From NCBI RefSeq assembly GCF_023273875.1, contig NZ_CP096882.1, positions 3,782,001-3,846,000 of the forward strand: a DNA stretch of 64,000 nt. Direction: 5' to 3'. The notes below the pieces were generated by a model. That model made no database searches. It was not told the origin of the DNA and worked only from the letters and a program-made list of their open reading frames with translations. The translations under genes and the position numbers were made by a program. Position 1 is the first letter of the stretch, and each line of letters opens with the position of its first letter. This stretch comes from Pseudarthrobacter sp. SSS035. GTDB lineage: Bacteria > Actinomycetota > Actinomycetes > Actinomycetales > Micrococcaceae. Of this stretch, positions 26,351-33,762 are shown piece by piece.

Positions 26351-26445
26351 TCGTCTATCACCTCTGGCTGCTTCTGGCCGGCGCCGCGGACTGCGGGCCA
26401 AGGACACAGTCTAGTTGACACACCCCGGTGCTCCCTGGACACACG

Positions 26446-26481
26446 CCAGAGGCCTGTTCCGGGTGCGGAACAGGCCTCTGG
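26446..26481. terminator. Hairpin terminator after the fasciclin gene
   Basis: A perfect 15-bp stem, CCAGAGGCCTGTTCC at 26446-26460 and its complement at 26467-26481, with a 6-nt loop. No T-run is present on either side. It lies just after the fasciclin stop. Confidence 0.65.
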
Positions 26482-26495
26482 GCTTGAAAGCCGGA

Positions 26496-27167
26496 CTACT
26501 TGGGCATCAGCACCGAGTCGATCAGGTAAACGGTGGCGTTCTTGGTCTGGACGCCGCCGCAGATCACGCTGGCGCCATCAACCATGAGGGCGTCCTTGCT
26601 GCCGGTCACGGTGACCGATCCGCCCTGGACCGTGGCGTGTGTGCCGGCGATCTTGTCCGGGGTGATCTGGCCGGGGACCACGTGGTAGGTCAGGATCTTG
26701 CTCAGCAGGGCATCGTCCGTCTTGAGCGTTTCGATGGTGGCGGCATCGATCTTGGCGAAGGCGTCATCCACCGGAGCGAAGACCGTGAACTCGCCACCGT
26801 TAAGGGTGTCAACCAGGTCAACCTTCGGGTTCAGCTTGCCGGAGACAGCTGCCGTGAGGGTGGTCAGGATGGGGTTGTTGGATGCCGCGACCGCTACCGG
26901 GTCAAGTGCCATGCCGGCAACCGAGCCTGCCCCGGTGGGGACCTTCTCTGCGTAGCCGGCGCAGCCTGCGCCAACGAGGTTTGCGGCCGGATCCATGGCT
27001 TTGGCACTGGCGGACGGTGACGGGGCCATCTTCGTTGCTGACGGTGCGGCGGCCGGAGCCGAGGAGCTCGGGGTTGTTGTCGCGGTTCCACCGCAAGCGG
27101 TGAGGCTCAACAGGGCTGCAGCTGCAACGCCTGCGACGGTGAGGGATGTGCGCTTGAATGACTGCAT
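26496..27167 (-). CDS. Fasciclin-domain lipoprotein
   Basis: A 223-residue secreted lipoprotein. The signal peptide ends LSLTAC with Cys25 lipidated; residues 27-57 are a Thr/Ser/Ala/Pro linker. The remaining part is one fasciclin (FAS1) domain: NPILTTLTAAVSGKLNPKV, the H1 box TVFAPVDDAFAKI, and LTYHVVPGQITPDKI with the YH motif. FAS1 proteins are adhesion or surface-binding proteins (MPB70/MPT83 type in mycobacteria). Single-gene transcription is suggested by a strong hairpin at 26446-26481. Confidence 0.9.
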   Translation of the reverse strand: MQSFKRTSLTVAGVAAAALLSLTACGGTATTTPSSSAPAAAPSATKMAPSPSASAKAMDPAANLVGAGCAGYAEKVPTGAGSVAGMALDPVAVAASNNPILTTLTAAVSGKLNPKVDLVDTLNGGEFTVFAPVDDAFAKIDAATIETLKTDDALLSKILTYHVVPGQITPDKIAGTHATVQGGSVTVTGSKDALMVDGASVICGGVQTKNATVYLIDSVLMPK

Positions 27168-27383
27168 TTCGGTTCTCCTTGTTTGTGCCGATTTCTTCCC
27201 TGCTGCAGACTTTCTGCCTGCCGCGTGGCCTTTTCCGACTGTTGGGCACCTGCCCTTGGCTGGTGTCTCAATGGGTATTCGGCCGGTGCACGGAAACGGA
27301 TGGGTGGATCGTCAAGAGTTTTTGAAATTAGCGAAAACCGGTGGGAAACGCGGCAGTCCGCCGCAGCCGAATGACAGTTAAAT

Positions 27384-27422
27384 GACAGAGATCCCGGGGC
27401 CTGTGGGCCCGGGATCTCTGTC
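27384..27422 (-). terminator. Terminator after tRNA-Leu
   Basis: GACAGAGATCCCGGG (27384-27398) pairs perfectly with 27408-27422, a 15-bp stem immediately downstream of the tRNA on the minus strand. Confidence 0.75.
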
Positions 27423-27428
27423 TCAGTG

Positions 27429-27510
27429 TGCGCAAGGGGGGACTTGAACCCCCACGCCCGAAGGCACAGGAACCTAAATCCTGCGTGTCTGCCAATTTCA
27501 CCACTCGCGC
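27429..27510 (-). tRNA. tRNA-Leu (anticodon TAG)
   Basis: The 82-nt minus-strand sequence folds as a class II tRNA. The acceptor stem is GCGCGAG/CTTGCGC, the anticodon loop TTTAGGT gives TAG, a variable arm contains TGCCTTCGGGCG, and the T arm has GGTTCAAGTCC. CCA is not encoded. Confidence 0.95.
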
Positions 27511-27670
27511 TTGGCAGTTGCTGCCGCAGTCTTCGACGGTGGCCGGATGGCCAACGGAAAAACGTACGACGGCGGATGCCAGTTTCCATTGTAGCCTCGG
27601 GCAGGCGGGGTTCCGGTCAGCCGGATCCCGCCGTCAGGGGCCGGCGCCTCCCCAGGCGTTGCATGATGCG

Positions 27671-28144
27671 TTATTCGTCGAGTTTGAGGTCGCGCCGCAG
27701 TTTTGCCACGTGGCCGGTGGCCCGGACGTTGTATTGGGCCAGCGCCACCTTGCCCTCGGGATCGATCACCACAGTGCTGCGGATGAGTCCTTCATAGGTC
27801 CGCCCGTAGTTTTTCTTTTCGCCCCAGGCGCCATAGGCCTCGGCCACGGCATGGTCCTCGTCTGAAAGCAGCGGAAAGCTCAGCTCCTCGTTGGCGGCAA
27901 AGGCAGCAAGTTTGTTCACGGAATCGGGGGAGACGCCCAGGACCCGATAACCGGCCGACGTGAAGGATGCCAGGCTGTCGCGGAAATCGCAGGCCTGTTT
28001 CGTGCAGCCGGGGGTGGCGGCGGCTGGGTAGAAATACACGATGGTGCTGCCGCTGTGGCCGGAAGCCAGGTTGACGTCTTTACCCGACGAATCCTTCAGG
28101 GTGAAGCCGGGCGCCACGTCGCCGGTCAAGAGTCTGTCAGCCAC
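27671..28144 (-). CDS. bcp: Thioredoxin-dependent thiol peroxidase (BCP/PrxQ)
   Basis: A 157-residue cytosolic peroxiredoxin that reduces hydrogen and organic peroxides with thiol donors. The peroxidatic cysteine is in AATPGCTKQACDFRD (about residues 42-56), with a second cysteine five residues later as resolving residue, typical of the PrxQ group. GDVAPGFTLKDSSGKDVNL and VIDPEGKVALAQYNV match the family. It stands back to back with a MarR gene at 28231, so it could be that regulator's target. Confidence 0.92.
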   Translation of the reverse strand: MADRLLTGDVAPGFTLKDSSGKDVNLASGHSGSTIVYFYPAAATPGCTKQACDFRDSLASFTSAGYRVLGVSPDSVNKLAAFAANEELSFPLLSDEDHAVAEAYGAWGEKKNYGRTYEGLIRSTVVIDPEGKVALAQYNVRATGHVAKLRRDLKLDE

Positions 28145-28205
28145 TGTTAATCTCCTCGTTGCAGGCGGAACACACCAGTTTAGTAAGCATCCACGACCGG
28201 TGCTA

Positions 28206-28230
28206 ACCAGCCTTAGCTATACTTGCTGGT
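28206..28230. promoter_or_regulatory. Leaderless promoter and inverted repeat of the marR gene
   Basis: A -10 box TATACT (28218-28223) lies 7 nt before the ATG at 28231. ACCAGC (28206-28211) and GCTGGT (28225-28230) flank it as an inverted repeat, so a bound dimer would cover the promoter. The site also lies between the divergent thiol peroxidase and marR genes. Confidence 0.55.
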
Positions 28231-28695
28231 ATGCCTGACATGGATCGCTGGCCCACTGGGCGCCTATTGTCCACTGCGGCACGCCTCGTAGAACACTCCT
28301 GGAACGAAAAGCTAAGCGCCATCGGACTGACGCACGCCGGCGTGATCGCTATCGAAGTCCTCTCAGCACAGGGGCCGATGACACAGGCCCAACTCGCCCA
28401 ATATGTGCGCGTTCAGGCCCAGACCATGGGTAAAACCCTGAGCCGGTTGGAGTCCCACGGCCACATTGCCCGCGTCCGCAGCACCTCGGACCGCCGCAGC
28501 CAGGTGGTGTCCCTCACGGACAGCGGACGGGAAGCCGCAGCCGCAGCCGTTGAGATGGAACGCTCGGTGCTTGCCGCGGCAACTATTGACCCTGACGCCC
28601 TGCGGCAGGAGCTCCAGGCTGTGGTCAGGGAGCTGGCCAGCCAGTTCGCCTCGCCGTCAACCCGCGCCCTGGTGGACGGTGCCCCGCTCAGCTAG
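28231..28695 (+). CDS. MarR family transcriptional regulator
   Basis: A 154-residue winged-helix regulator. MTQAQLAQYVRVQAQTMGKTL (about residues 49-69) is the recognition region and RVRSTSDRRSQVVSLTDSG the wing. There is no Shine-Dalgarno sequence; the ATG follows a TATACT box by seven bases, so the mRNA is probably leaderless. A T-run terminator at 28724-28764 ends the transcript. It is divergent from a thiol peroxidase, and an inverted repeat overlaps its promoter, suggesting autoregulation; an oxidant as signal is only a guess from the neighbour. Confidence 0.88.
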   Translation: MPDMDRWPTGRLLSTAARLVEHSWNEKLSAIGLTHAGVIAIEVLSAQGPMTQAQLAQYVRVQAQTMGKTLSRLESHGHIARVRSTSDRRSQVVSLTDSGREAAAAAVEMERSVLAAATIDPDALRQELQAVVRELASQFASPSTRALVDGAPLS

Positions 28696-28723
28696 CAATC
28701 CCGGGAATCCGGTAAATCTGACG

Positions 28724-28764
28724 GGCACCATTACTGCAAATTCCGCAGTGGTGGTGCCTTTTTT
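28724..28764 (+). terminator. Rho-independent terminator of the marR gene
   Basis: GGCACCATTACTGC (28724-28737) pairs with GCAGTGGTGGTGCC (28745-28758), including two G-T pairs, followed by TTTTTT (28759-28764). Confidence 0.85.
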
Positions 28765-28854
28765 GGTTGTACCTGAGACGGGAAAGTCAAGAAGTGGGCG
28801 TCTTGGCCGCGTGATTTTGCAGCGGTTCAGGGCGCACTTTCAGGAGGTGCATCG

Positions 28855-28983
28855 ATGGTGGCTTCACAAGGACCTGCAGCGGCTGAGGGCTGGATCGTCT
28901 CCCGTTTCCAGGACCTTGTCCTGGAAACCGCTGACGCGGCGGAGTTCCTTGATGAACTCTTCAACATCATCAGCGGCATCTAG
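28855..28983 (+). CDS. Small 42-residue ORF, likely truncated GAF/ANTAR-type N-terminus
   Basis: A 42-codon frame preceded by a perfect AGGAGGT at 28842-28848. The segment WIVSRFQDLVLETADAAEFL followed by DELFNIISGI resembles the helix before the GAF domain in actinobacterial GAF-ANTAR RNA-binding regulators, then stops at TAG 28981-28983. The gene with the odd composition starts 39 bp later. The simplest reading is that the rest of a GAF-ANTAR gene was lost when foreign DNA arrived; the piece may still be translated. A genuine small protein is the alternative. Confidence 0.5.
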   Translation: MVASQGPAAAEGWIVSRFQDLVLETADAAEFLDELFNIISGI

Positions 28984-28986
28984 CCA

Positions 28987-29015
28987 TTGGTCTCGCCGCG
29001 CGATGCCCTTATCAT
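28987..29015 (+). promoter_or_regulatory. Promoter of the glycosidase/phosphatase gene (leaderless start)
   Basis: TTGGTC (28987-28992), a 17-nt spacer and TATCAT (29010-29015), then 7 nt to the ATG at 29023. Both hexamers and the spacing are good, and there is no Shine-Dalgarno sequence. Confidence 0.6.
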
Positions 29016-29022
29016 CTGACGT

Positions 29023-30711
29023 ATGCGGAAACACTTGGTCGCCCTTGGGGTGGCGGCAATCTTCCTGGCCGGCTGCTCGGGCCCTTCAACTCAACCGGCA
29101 GTAACGGAGGCGGCGCCGGCCGCCACATCAGCATCAGCCACGCCGACGCCTACTACGCCAACGACAGGCTCGGCCGCGACAGATCTGAACTGGGGCACGC
29201 CGACCGCTGGCGACGAGTTCAATTACACCGGCGCACCGGACGCCGCGAAGTGGTCCGTGTACAACAGTGCCGGGCACGCGGGGAATGGCATTCGGAGTCC
29301 CCAGCAGGTCACGGTAGACGGTTCCAAAATGGTCATGACTGGAACACCGGACGGCACGACCGCTGGAATGAGCGCGAAGTTTGCGCGGCAGACGTACGGC
29401 CGGTGGGAGGTCCGCGCGGCAGGATCGGGTGACAATGAGTACCACATGGTGTCGATCCTGTGGCCGGATAGTGGGAATTGGCCGTGTGACGGCGAAGTTA
29501 ACTACGCGGAGACGATGGGTGACTGGAACGTCATCAAGTTCTTCCACCACTATGGATGTTCGAACTCATTGACGTCGGCGTCCAAGGCTCTGGACGTTGG
29601 TGAGTTCCACAACTACGCGGTTGACTGGTCTCCGAATGGGATGGTCGGCTACATCGATGGGGTGAAGTGGTTTGAGGACAACAACTCCGCGCACCAGCCT
29701 CCCGGCTCGATGCACCAGACACTACAACTGGACTGGTTCCCAGACAGCACTGCGAACGGCGCTGGCGAGATGCGAGTGGATTGGGTTCGCGTCTATGCGG
29801 CAGCCGATACTACTCTAACTCTGCCGCAATCCGGTGAGTCGTTTGAGTTCGCCGCCACCGGGGATATAAACCCTGCGGGTAACACGTCGGCCACGTCGCA
29901 CAGTGGTAAGAACGCGGCTAGTATCATCGCCGGTCTCAACGACGGTTCGCTGGACAACTTCTTTGCGCTGGGCGATTTCCAGTATGACAACGGCACCTGT
30001 ACCGCGCTCGAGGCTTACAACCAGTTATGGGGTCCGGCTAAGGCCAAGACGTACTGGACCGCTGGCCCGAATCATGATGTTGAACCCGGCGAGAATGACG
30101 ACGTTGACCGGTACATGGATGGGCAGTGCGTTTCCACGGTGAAGAGCGCGACCAGCTCCGATGTTGTACGGTTCCAAGACGCTCTTGATTGGTATTCGTT
30201 CGACAAGGGTAACTGGCACATTCTTGTAGCGCCTACGGCCACATGGCGTTATAACGCTACGCGGGCGCAAGCGATGACCTCGGAGATGGATGCCAACCTG
30301 AAAGCGGCGAAGGCCGCTGGAAAGCATCTGGCGGTTATCTACCATGATCCGTATTTCACCAGCAACACATCGAGCCATACCCGCTTCCTTAAGGCGAAGC
30401 CGTGGATTGACGTGTTCTGGGCGAACCGCGTTCGTGTGTTGCTGTCCGGCTCACAGCACAATTATGAGCGGACCTGCCCGATAAACAACGAGGACCAGTG
30501 CGTTGCGGACGGGATGCAGCAATTTCAGGTGTCCACTGGTGGAATCGGCCTCCGGGCGTTTACCAGCAGCCCCTCTTATGTGCAGCGGAAGTTTAGCGAC
30601 ACCTGGGGTCACCTACGGATGAGCCTCAAGGCTGATGGCTCTTATACGTGGGATTTCCGTCCCGTGTCTGGCGGAATGCAGACTGACAGCGGGTCTCGAA
30701 GCAATGGCTAA
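29023..30711 (+). CDS. GH16-like domain fused to a purple acid phosphatase-like domain, lipoprotein
   Basis: A 562-residue lipoprotein: signal peptide ending FLAGC (Cys18), a Thr/Pro/Ala linker to residue 52, a GH16-like beta-jelly roll (about 55-260), and a metallophosphatase domain (about 272-555). The GH16 active-site strand reads E158-V-N-Y-A-E163: both glutamates of the ExDxxE motif are kept, but the middle Asp is Asn160. The phosphatase has GDI (Asp281), GDFQY (Asp318, Tyr321), GPNHD (Asn350, His351) and YHDP (His441), but the usual GHxHxYER reads GSQHNYER, so its first His is Ser477. Third positions are less G/C-biased than in neighbouring genes, suggesting transfer. Substrates are unknown. 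Confidence 0.82.
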   Translation: MRKHLVALGVAAIFLAGCSGPSTQPAVTEAAPAATSASATPTPTTPTTGSAATDLNWGTPTAGDEFNYTGAPDAAKWSVYNSAGHAGNGIRSPQQVTVDGSKMVMTGTPDGTTAGMSAKFARQTYGRWEVRAAGSGDNEYHMVSILWPDSGNWPCDGEVNYAETMGDWNVIKFFHHYGCSNSLTSASKALDVGEFHNYAVDWSPNGMVGYIDGVKWFEDNNSAHQPPGSMHQTLQLDWFPDSTANGAGEMRVDWVRVYAAADTTLTLPQSGESFEFAATGDINPAGNTSATSHSGKNAASIIAGLNDGSLDNFFALGDFQYDNGTCTALEAYNQLWGPAKAKTYWTAGPNHDVEPGENDDVDRYMDGQCVSTVKSATSSDVVRFQDALDWYSFDKGNWHILVAPTATWRYNATRAQAMTSEMDANLKAAKAAGKHLAVIYHDPYFTSNTSSHTRFLKAKPWIDVFWANRVRVLLSGSQHNYERTCPINNEDQCVADGMQQFQVSTGGIGLRAFTSSPSYVQRKFSDTWGHLRMSLKADGSYTWDFRPVSGGMQTDSGSRSNG

Positions 30712-30930
30712 TTCCTCGGTTCCGGTCCCGCGGGTTCGGGCACCATGAGGGACGTACCGCCACATTCCGCACGCTAGTGTTCCATAGATTCTTCCAGCTC
30801 TTTCACGGAACTGAAAGGTGGTTGGATTCGGAGTCTCGCGGCAGTCGGCTGTGATGTCGACGTGTCCCAGCGCTTTCCCCGGAGCAGCAGGGAATAAATA
30901 GCCCGTAGATACCCCACAGCGATCGAGGGG

Positions 30931-30979
30931 CAAAAAGGAAACCCCGTCTTCACGGCTTGTGGCCATGAAGACGGGGTTT
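30931..30979 (-). terminator. Rho-independent terminator after tRNA-Lys
   Basis: On the minus strand a perfect 14-bp stem (30966-30979 with 30939-30952) is followed by CCTTTTTG. The rest of the gap 30712-30930 shows no gene I can support. Confidence 0.8.
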
Positions 30980-30985
30980 CTTTGG

Positions 30986-31058
30986 TGCACCCCCCGGGAC
31001 TTGAACCCGGAACCCATTGATTAAGAGTCAATTGCTCTGCCAATTGAGCTAGAGGTGC
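30986..31058 (-). tRNA. tRNA-Lys (anticodon CTT)
   Basis: The 73-nt minus-strand sequence folds as a cloverleaf. The acceptor stem is GCACCTC/GGGGTGC, the anticodon loop CTCTTAA gives CTT, and the T arm has GGTTCAAGTCC. Its 3' end faces the atypical gene at 29023-30711. Confidence 0.95.
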
Positions 31059-31174
31059 ATCTCTTATGTGGTGACCTTCCGGGCTTTTTCTTTCCCGGTT
31101 GATCTCCGCAACGACATGAAACTCTACACGAACTTCCGACCCATGTGAAATCGAGGCCCCGATGCTCCCCAGGT

Positions 31175-32404
31175 TCAGCCGTGAGGGGCCAGAACTAGCA
31201 CAAAATCAGGGTTTTTGTTGTTGGTGAGCAGCCAGAAGCCGCCGTCGGGAGTCCGGATGACGTCCCGGATCCTGCCGTATTCGCGTGTGAAATAGGCCAC
31301 AGGAGCGCTTGCCTCCTCGCCGGACAAGGACACCGTCCAGAGGCGTTGGCCGCGCAGGGCGCCGAGGTAGGCCGTCGACCCGGCAATTTCCAGGCCGCTG
31401 GGTGAGGAGTCCGCCGTCGAAGGCCAAACCACCTTCGCGTCGCGGTACCCCTCCCGGTGCGGTGCGCCGGTTACTGCGGGCCAGCCGTAGTTGGCTCCCG
31501 GCTCGATGAGGTTGAGCTCGTCGTTGACGTCCGGGCCGAACTCGCTGGACCAGAGCCGGCCGGCACTGTCCCACGCCAGTCCTTGGACGTTTCGGTGCCC
31601 CAGGCTGTACACGGCATTGCCGAAAGGGTTGCCAGGTGCGGGGTCACCCTCCGGAGTCAGCCGCAGGATCTTCCCGCCCAGAGCGTTGCGGTCCTGTGGC
31701 TGTTCGCGGCGCTGGGAGTCGCCTGTGCCCACGTACAGGAACCCGTCCGGGCCGAAGCGGATCCGGCCGCCATTGTGGGTTGATGCCTTCGGGATTCCGG
31801 AAAAGACCATCTCGGGGTCGCCAAGGTCTAGGGATCCGTCAGGCTGTTCCATCAGCTTCAGCCGGGCGATGCGGTTGTCCTGTGCCGAGGTGAAGTACAG
31901 GTAAAGGTAGTTGTCGGACGGAAAGCCGGGGGAGAGGGCTAATCCCAGCAAGCCTCCCTCACCGCCAGGAGCAACGCCGGGGACCTGGCCGATGGTGGCC
32001 GCCTTGCCATCACGGACAGCCTTCAGCTGAGCTGAGTCTCGCTCGGAGATGATGGCGGTCCCGTTCGGCAGGAATACCGCGGCCCAGGGAATGTCGAGCT
32101 GGAGATCGAGCCGCGCCACGACCTCCGGCGGCGTGGCGTTACCCGGGCCGGTCCCGATCCCGTTTCCTGTGCTGGTCCCGGTTCCTGTGATGCTGCCGGT
32201 GGGGGCATCGGTGGCGTCCCCCGTGCAGCCCGACAGCAGAACGGCCAGGCACACTACGAAGGCGCCCGCGGTGGGCTTGGCCGCCGCGGAGGCCCGAAAG
32301 GATGCTTGCGTCCGGTCAGATACGGGTCCGCCGGGGAGCCCGGAAGCCGGCAGCTTCCGCATGGGCCGCCGACTCAAACCAGACGTCGGCTTTCGTCTGC
32401 TCAT
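31175..32404 (-). CDS. PQQ-type glucose/sorbosone dehydrogenase-like lipoprotein
   Basis: A 409-residue secreted beta-propeller protein of the soluble glucose dehydrogenase (YliI/Asd) family, which oxidises aldose sugars with PQQ. The lipobox is LLSGC (Cys59). DIPWAAVFLPNGTAIISERD opens the propeller; GRIRFGPDGFLYVGTGDSQRR and GGKILRLTPEGDPAPGNPFG are family signatures with likely calcium and PQQ ligands. The signal peptide is unusually far from the first ATG, so 32362 (MRKLPAS) is an alternative start; a GAGGAGGGG lies ten bases before 32404. The beginning overlaps the upstream sunset-domain gene by 89 bp in another frame. No PQQ synthesis genes are seen nearby. Confidence 0.83.
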   Translation of the reverse strand: MSRRKPTSGLSRRPMRKLPASGLPGGPVSDRTQASFRASAAAKPTAGAFVVCLAVLLSGCTGDATDAPTGSITGTGTSTGNGIGTGPGNATPPEVVARLDLQLDIPWAAVFLPNGTAIISERDSAQLKAVRDGKAATIGQVPGVAPGGEGGLLGLALSPGFPSDNYLYLYFTSAQDNRIARLKLMEQPDGSLDLGDPEMVFSGIPKASTHNGGRIRFGPDGFLYVGTGDSQRREQPQDRNALGGKILRLTPEGDPAPGNPFGNAVYSLGHRNVQGLAWDSAGRLWSSEFGPDVNDELNLIEPGANYGWPAVTGAPHREGYRDAKVVWPSTADSSPSGLEIAGSTAYLGALRGQRLWTVSLSGEEASAPVAYFTREYGRIRDVIRTPDGGFWLLTNNKNPDFVLVLAPHG

Positions 32405-33554
32405 AGTCCGGATGCCCCTCCTCGTAATAGACCATCGCTCCGGCGTCGGCCTTGACGTCGAAATCCGCAGGGCCGCTGCCGTCCGGGCCGGGCGACGCCG
32501 AACCGGCGCCGTAGGGCTGGTCCGCGGCCAGATGCCCGGTCGGTTCCGGTGCAGCTTCGTAGTCCGCCACGGCTGCCGGCTCCATGATCCGGGCTTCAGC
32601 AGCCTCTGTGGCTACTGCAGCCTCTGTGGCTACCGCGGCATCCATGGATCCCGCAGCTTGCACGGGAGCCGCGCTTGCCGTGGGCGGGGCTGAATCGGCG
32701 GCCACTTCGGGTTGCATACCAGCGGCTTCAGATTCAGCTTCCGCAGCGGCCGTTTCTGCGCCGGGCAGCGTGGGTGCATGGGGCTCCGTGTATTCCGGGT
32801 GATGCACAAATCCGGCGCCCTGGGCCGGTGGTGCTACGGACGTTGGGGTGTCGGCAATTACGGTGGACGCGTCGCCTGCCGGCCGGTGGCTGGCGGCGGG
32901 TTGGGCTGGTGCGCTTGCCTCTGACCACTGGGTTTCCCACTCGGCTTCGTCTGCCTGCCGGCTCACACTCTCCTTGCTGCCAGGTTCCTGGGCTGCTATC
33001 GACTCCGGGCGAGCAAGCTCCTCTTGCCCAGCCGGCTGCTCAGGTCGACCGGGTTCCGCAGAGCCAGCCGACTCGGGGGATGACAGTTCTTCGGCGGACG
33101 GGCGTTCCGGTGCATCAGCTGCAGCGGCATCTTCGGCACCAGAAGTGTCTGTGGCACCAGCGGTATCTGTGGCACCAGCAGTAGCAGTGGAACCGGCAAC
33201 GTCGGGTTCAGCGACGACGTTCTGCCCGACGCTGGCGTCTTTTTCAACGCTGATTTCTTCACCGCCGGCTTTGTGCCCGGCGACGGCTTCCTGGGGTTCT
33301 GCCGTGCTGGACCGCTCGGGCGCCTCGTCCGCCGTCGTCGGTGGTGGCGGCTCAGAGGCGCCGAAGCCCGCAGCGCTGGGGATGCCCGCCGTGCCCGCGG
33401 CTTCGGCCGAGGCGGCTGCGCTTCCTCCGGCGAGGCCGCCGTCCGCCCGGATCGGCGTGGCGTCGCTGGTGCTCGAGGAGTTGCTGCGGTTCAGTAGCCA
33501 CCACACAACGCCTACGATCAGCACGATGAGGATAATCCAGAAGACAAAATCCAT
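32316..33554 (-). CDS. Membrane-anchored protein with C-terminal sunset-like domain
   Basis: A 412-residue protein. One N-terminal helix (DFVFWIILIVLIVGVVWWLL, residues 2-21) is followed by more than 300 residues of disordered Ala/Glu/Pro/Ser-rich sequence, including short tandem repeats such as TDTAGATDTSGA and ATEAAVATEAA. The last 45 residues, AGAMVYYEEGHPDYEQTKAD followed by VWFESAAHAEAAGFRAPRR, match the sunset domain pattern seen at the C-termini of secreted or surface proteins. The start at 33554 has GAAGGG upstream. Function is unknown; tethering or wall binding is plausible. Confidence 0.75.
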   Translation of the reverse strand: MDFVFWIILIVLIVGVVWWLLNRSNSSSTSDATPIRADGGLAGGSAAASAEAAGTAGIPSAAGFGASEPPPPTTADEAPERSSTAEPQEAVAGHKAGGEEISVEKDASVGQNVVAEPDVAGSTATAGATDTAGATDTSGAEDAAAADAPERPSAEELSSPESAGSAEPGRPEQPAGQEELARPESIAAQEPGSKESVSRQADEAEWETQWSEASAPAQPAASHRPAGDASTVIADTPTSVAPPAQGAGFVHHPEYTEPHAPTLPGAETAAAEAESEAAGMQPEVAADSAPPTASAAPVQAAGSMDAAVATEAAVATEAAEARIMEPAAVADYEAAPEPTGHLAADQPYGAGSASPGPDGSGPADFDVKADAGAMVYYEEGHPDYEQTKADVWFESAAHAEAAGFRAPRRTRI

Positions 33555-33651
33555 AGCAGGGCCCTTCAGTCCGGATGGCATGGTTGCCGTTCCCTGACGG
33601 TACGTCGGCGCGAACGGGACTGTCTAGGTTCCGGCGGACCGGTAAGGGCCA

Positions 33652-33668
33652 GTCTCAAAATTTGAGAC
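33652..33668. promoter_or_regulatory. 17-bp palindrome upstream of ilvD
   Basis: GTCTCA-AAATT-TGAGAC, a perfect inverted repeat (8-bp arms around A33660). The same 17-bp design occurs upstream of leuB (48356) and leuC (62273). Candidate operator for the IclR regulator at 61539-62258. Confidence 0.7.
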
Positions 33669-33749
33669 GGGAGTCCACCATTTGATCGAAATATTCCTGA
33701 AAATGGGCCAAACGGGCTGTTCGGGTCGTTGGCGTCCCGATCGGAGTCA

Positions 33750-33755
33750 TAGACT
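33750..33755 (+). promoter_or_regulatory. -10 box of ilvD (leaderless start)
   Basis: TAGACT, 7 nt before the ATG at 33763. No Shine-Dalgarno sequence is present. Confidence 0.5.
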
Positions 33756-33762
33756 TTGACCC

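Noticed and set aside
30712..30985. Integrase remnant or attachment site next to tRNA-Lys
   Set aside because: Neither a recombinase motif nor a repeated tRNA 3' end was found in the window.
30774..31043. 89-codon frame on the minus strand ending VKELEESMEH
   Set aside because: It runs through tRNA-Lys and its terminator. The last residues look protein-like, so a gene remnant is possible, but no start or homologous domain can be shown.
32584..33200. Repetitive GCAG/CTGTGGCTAC stretches taken as a possible CRISPR or minisatellite
   Set aside because: They are short in-frame repeats coding Ala/Glu/Thr linkers of the sunset-domain protein; there are no regular spacers.
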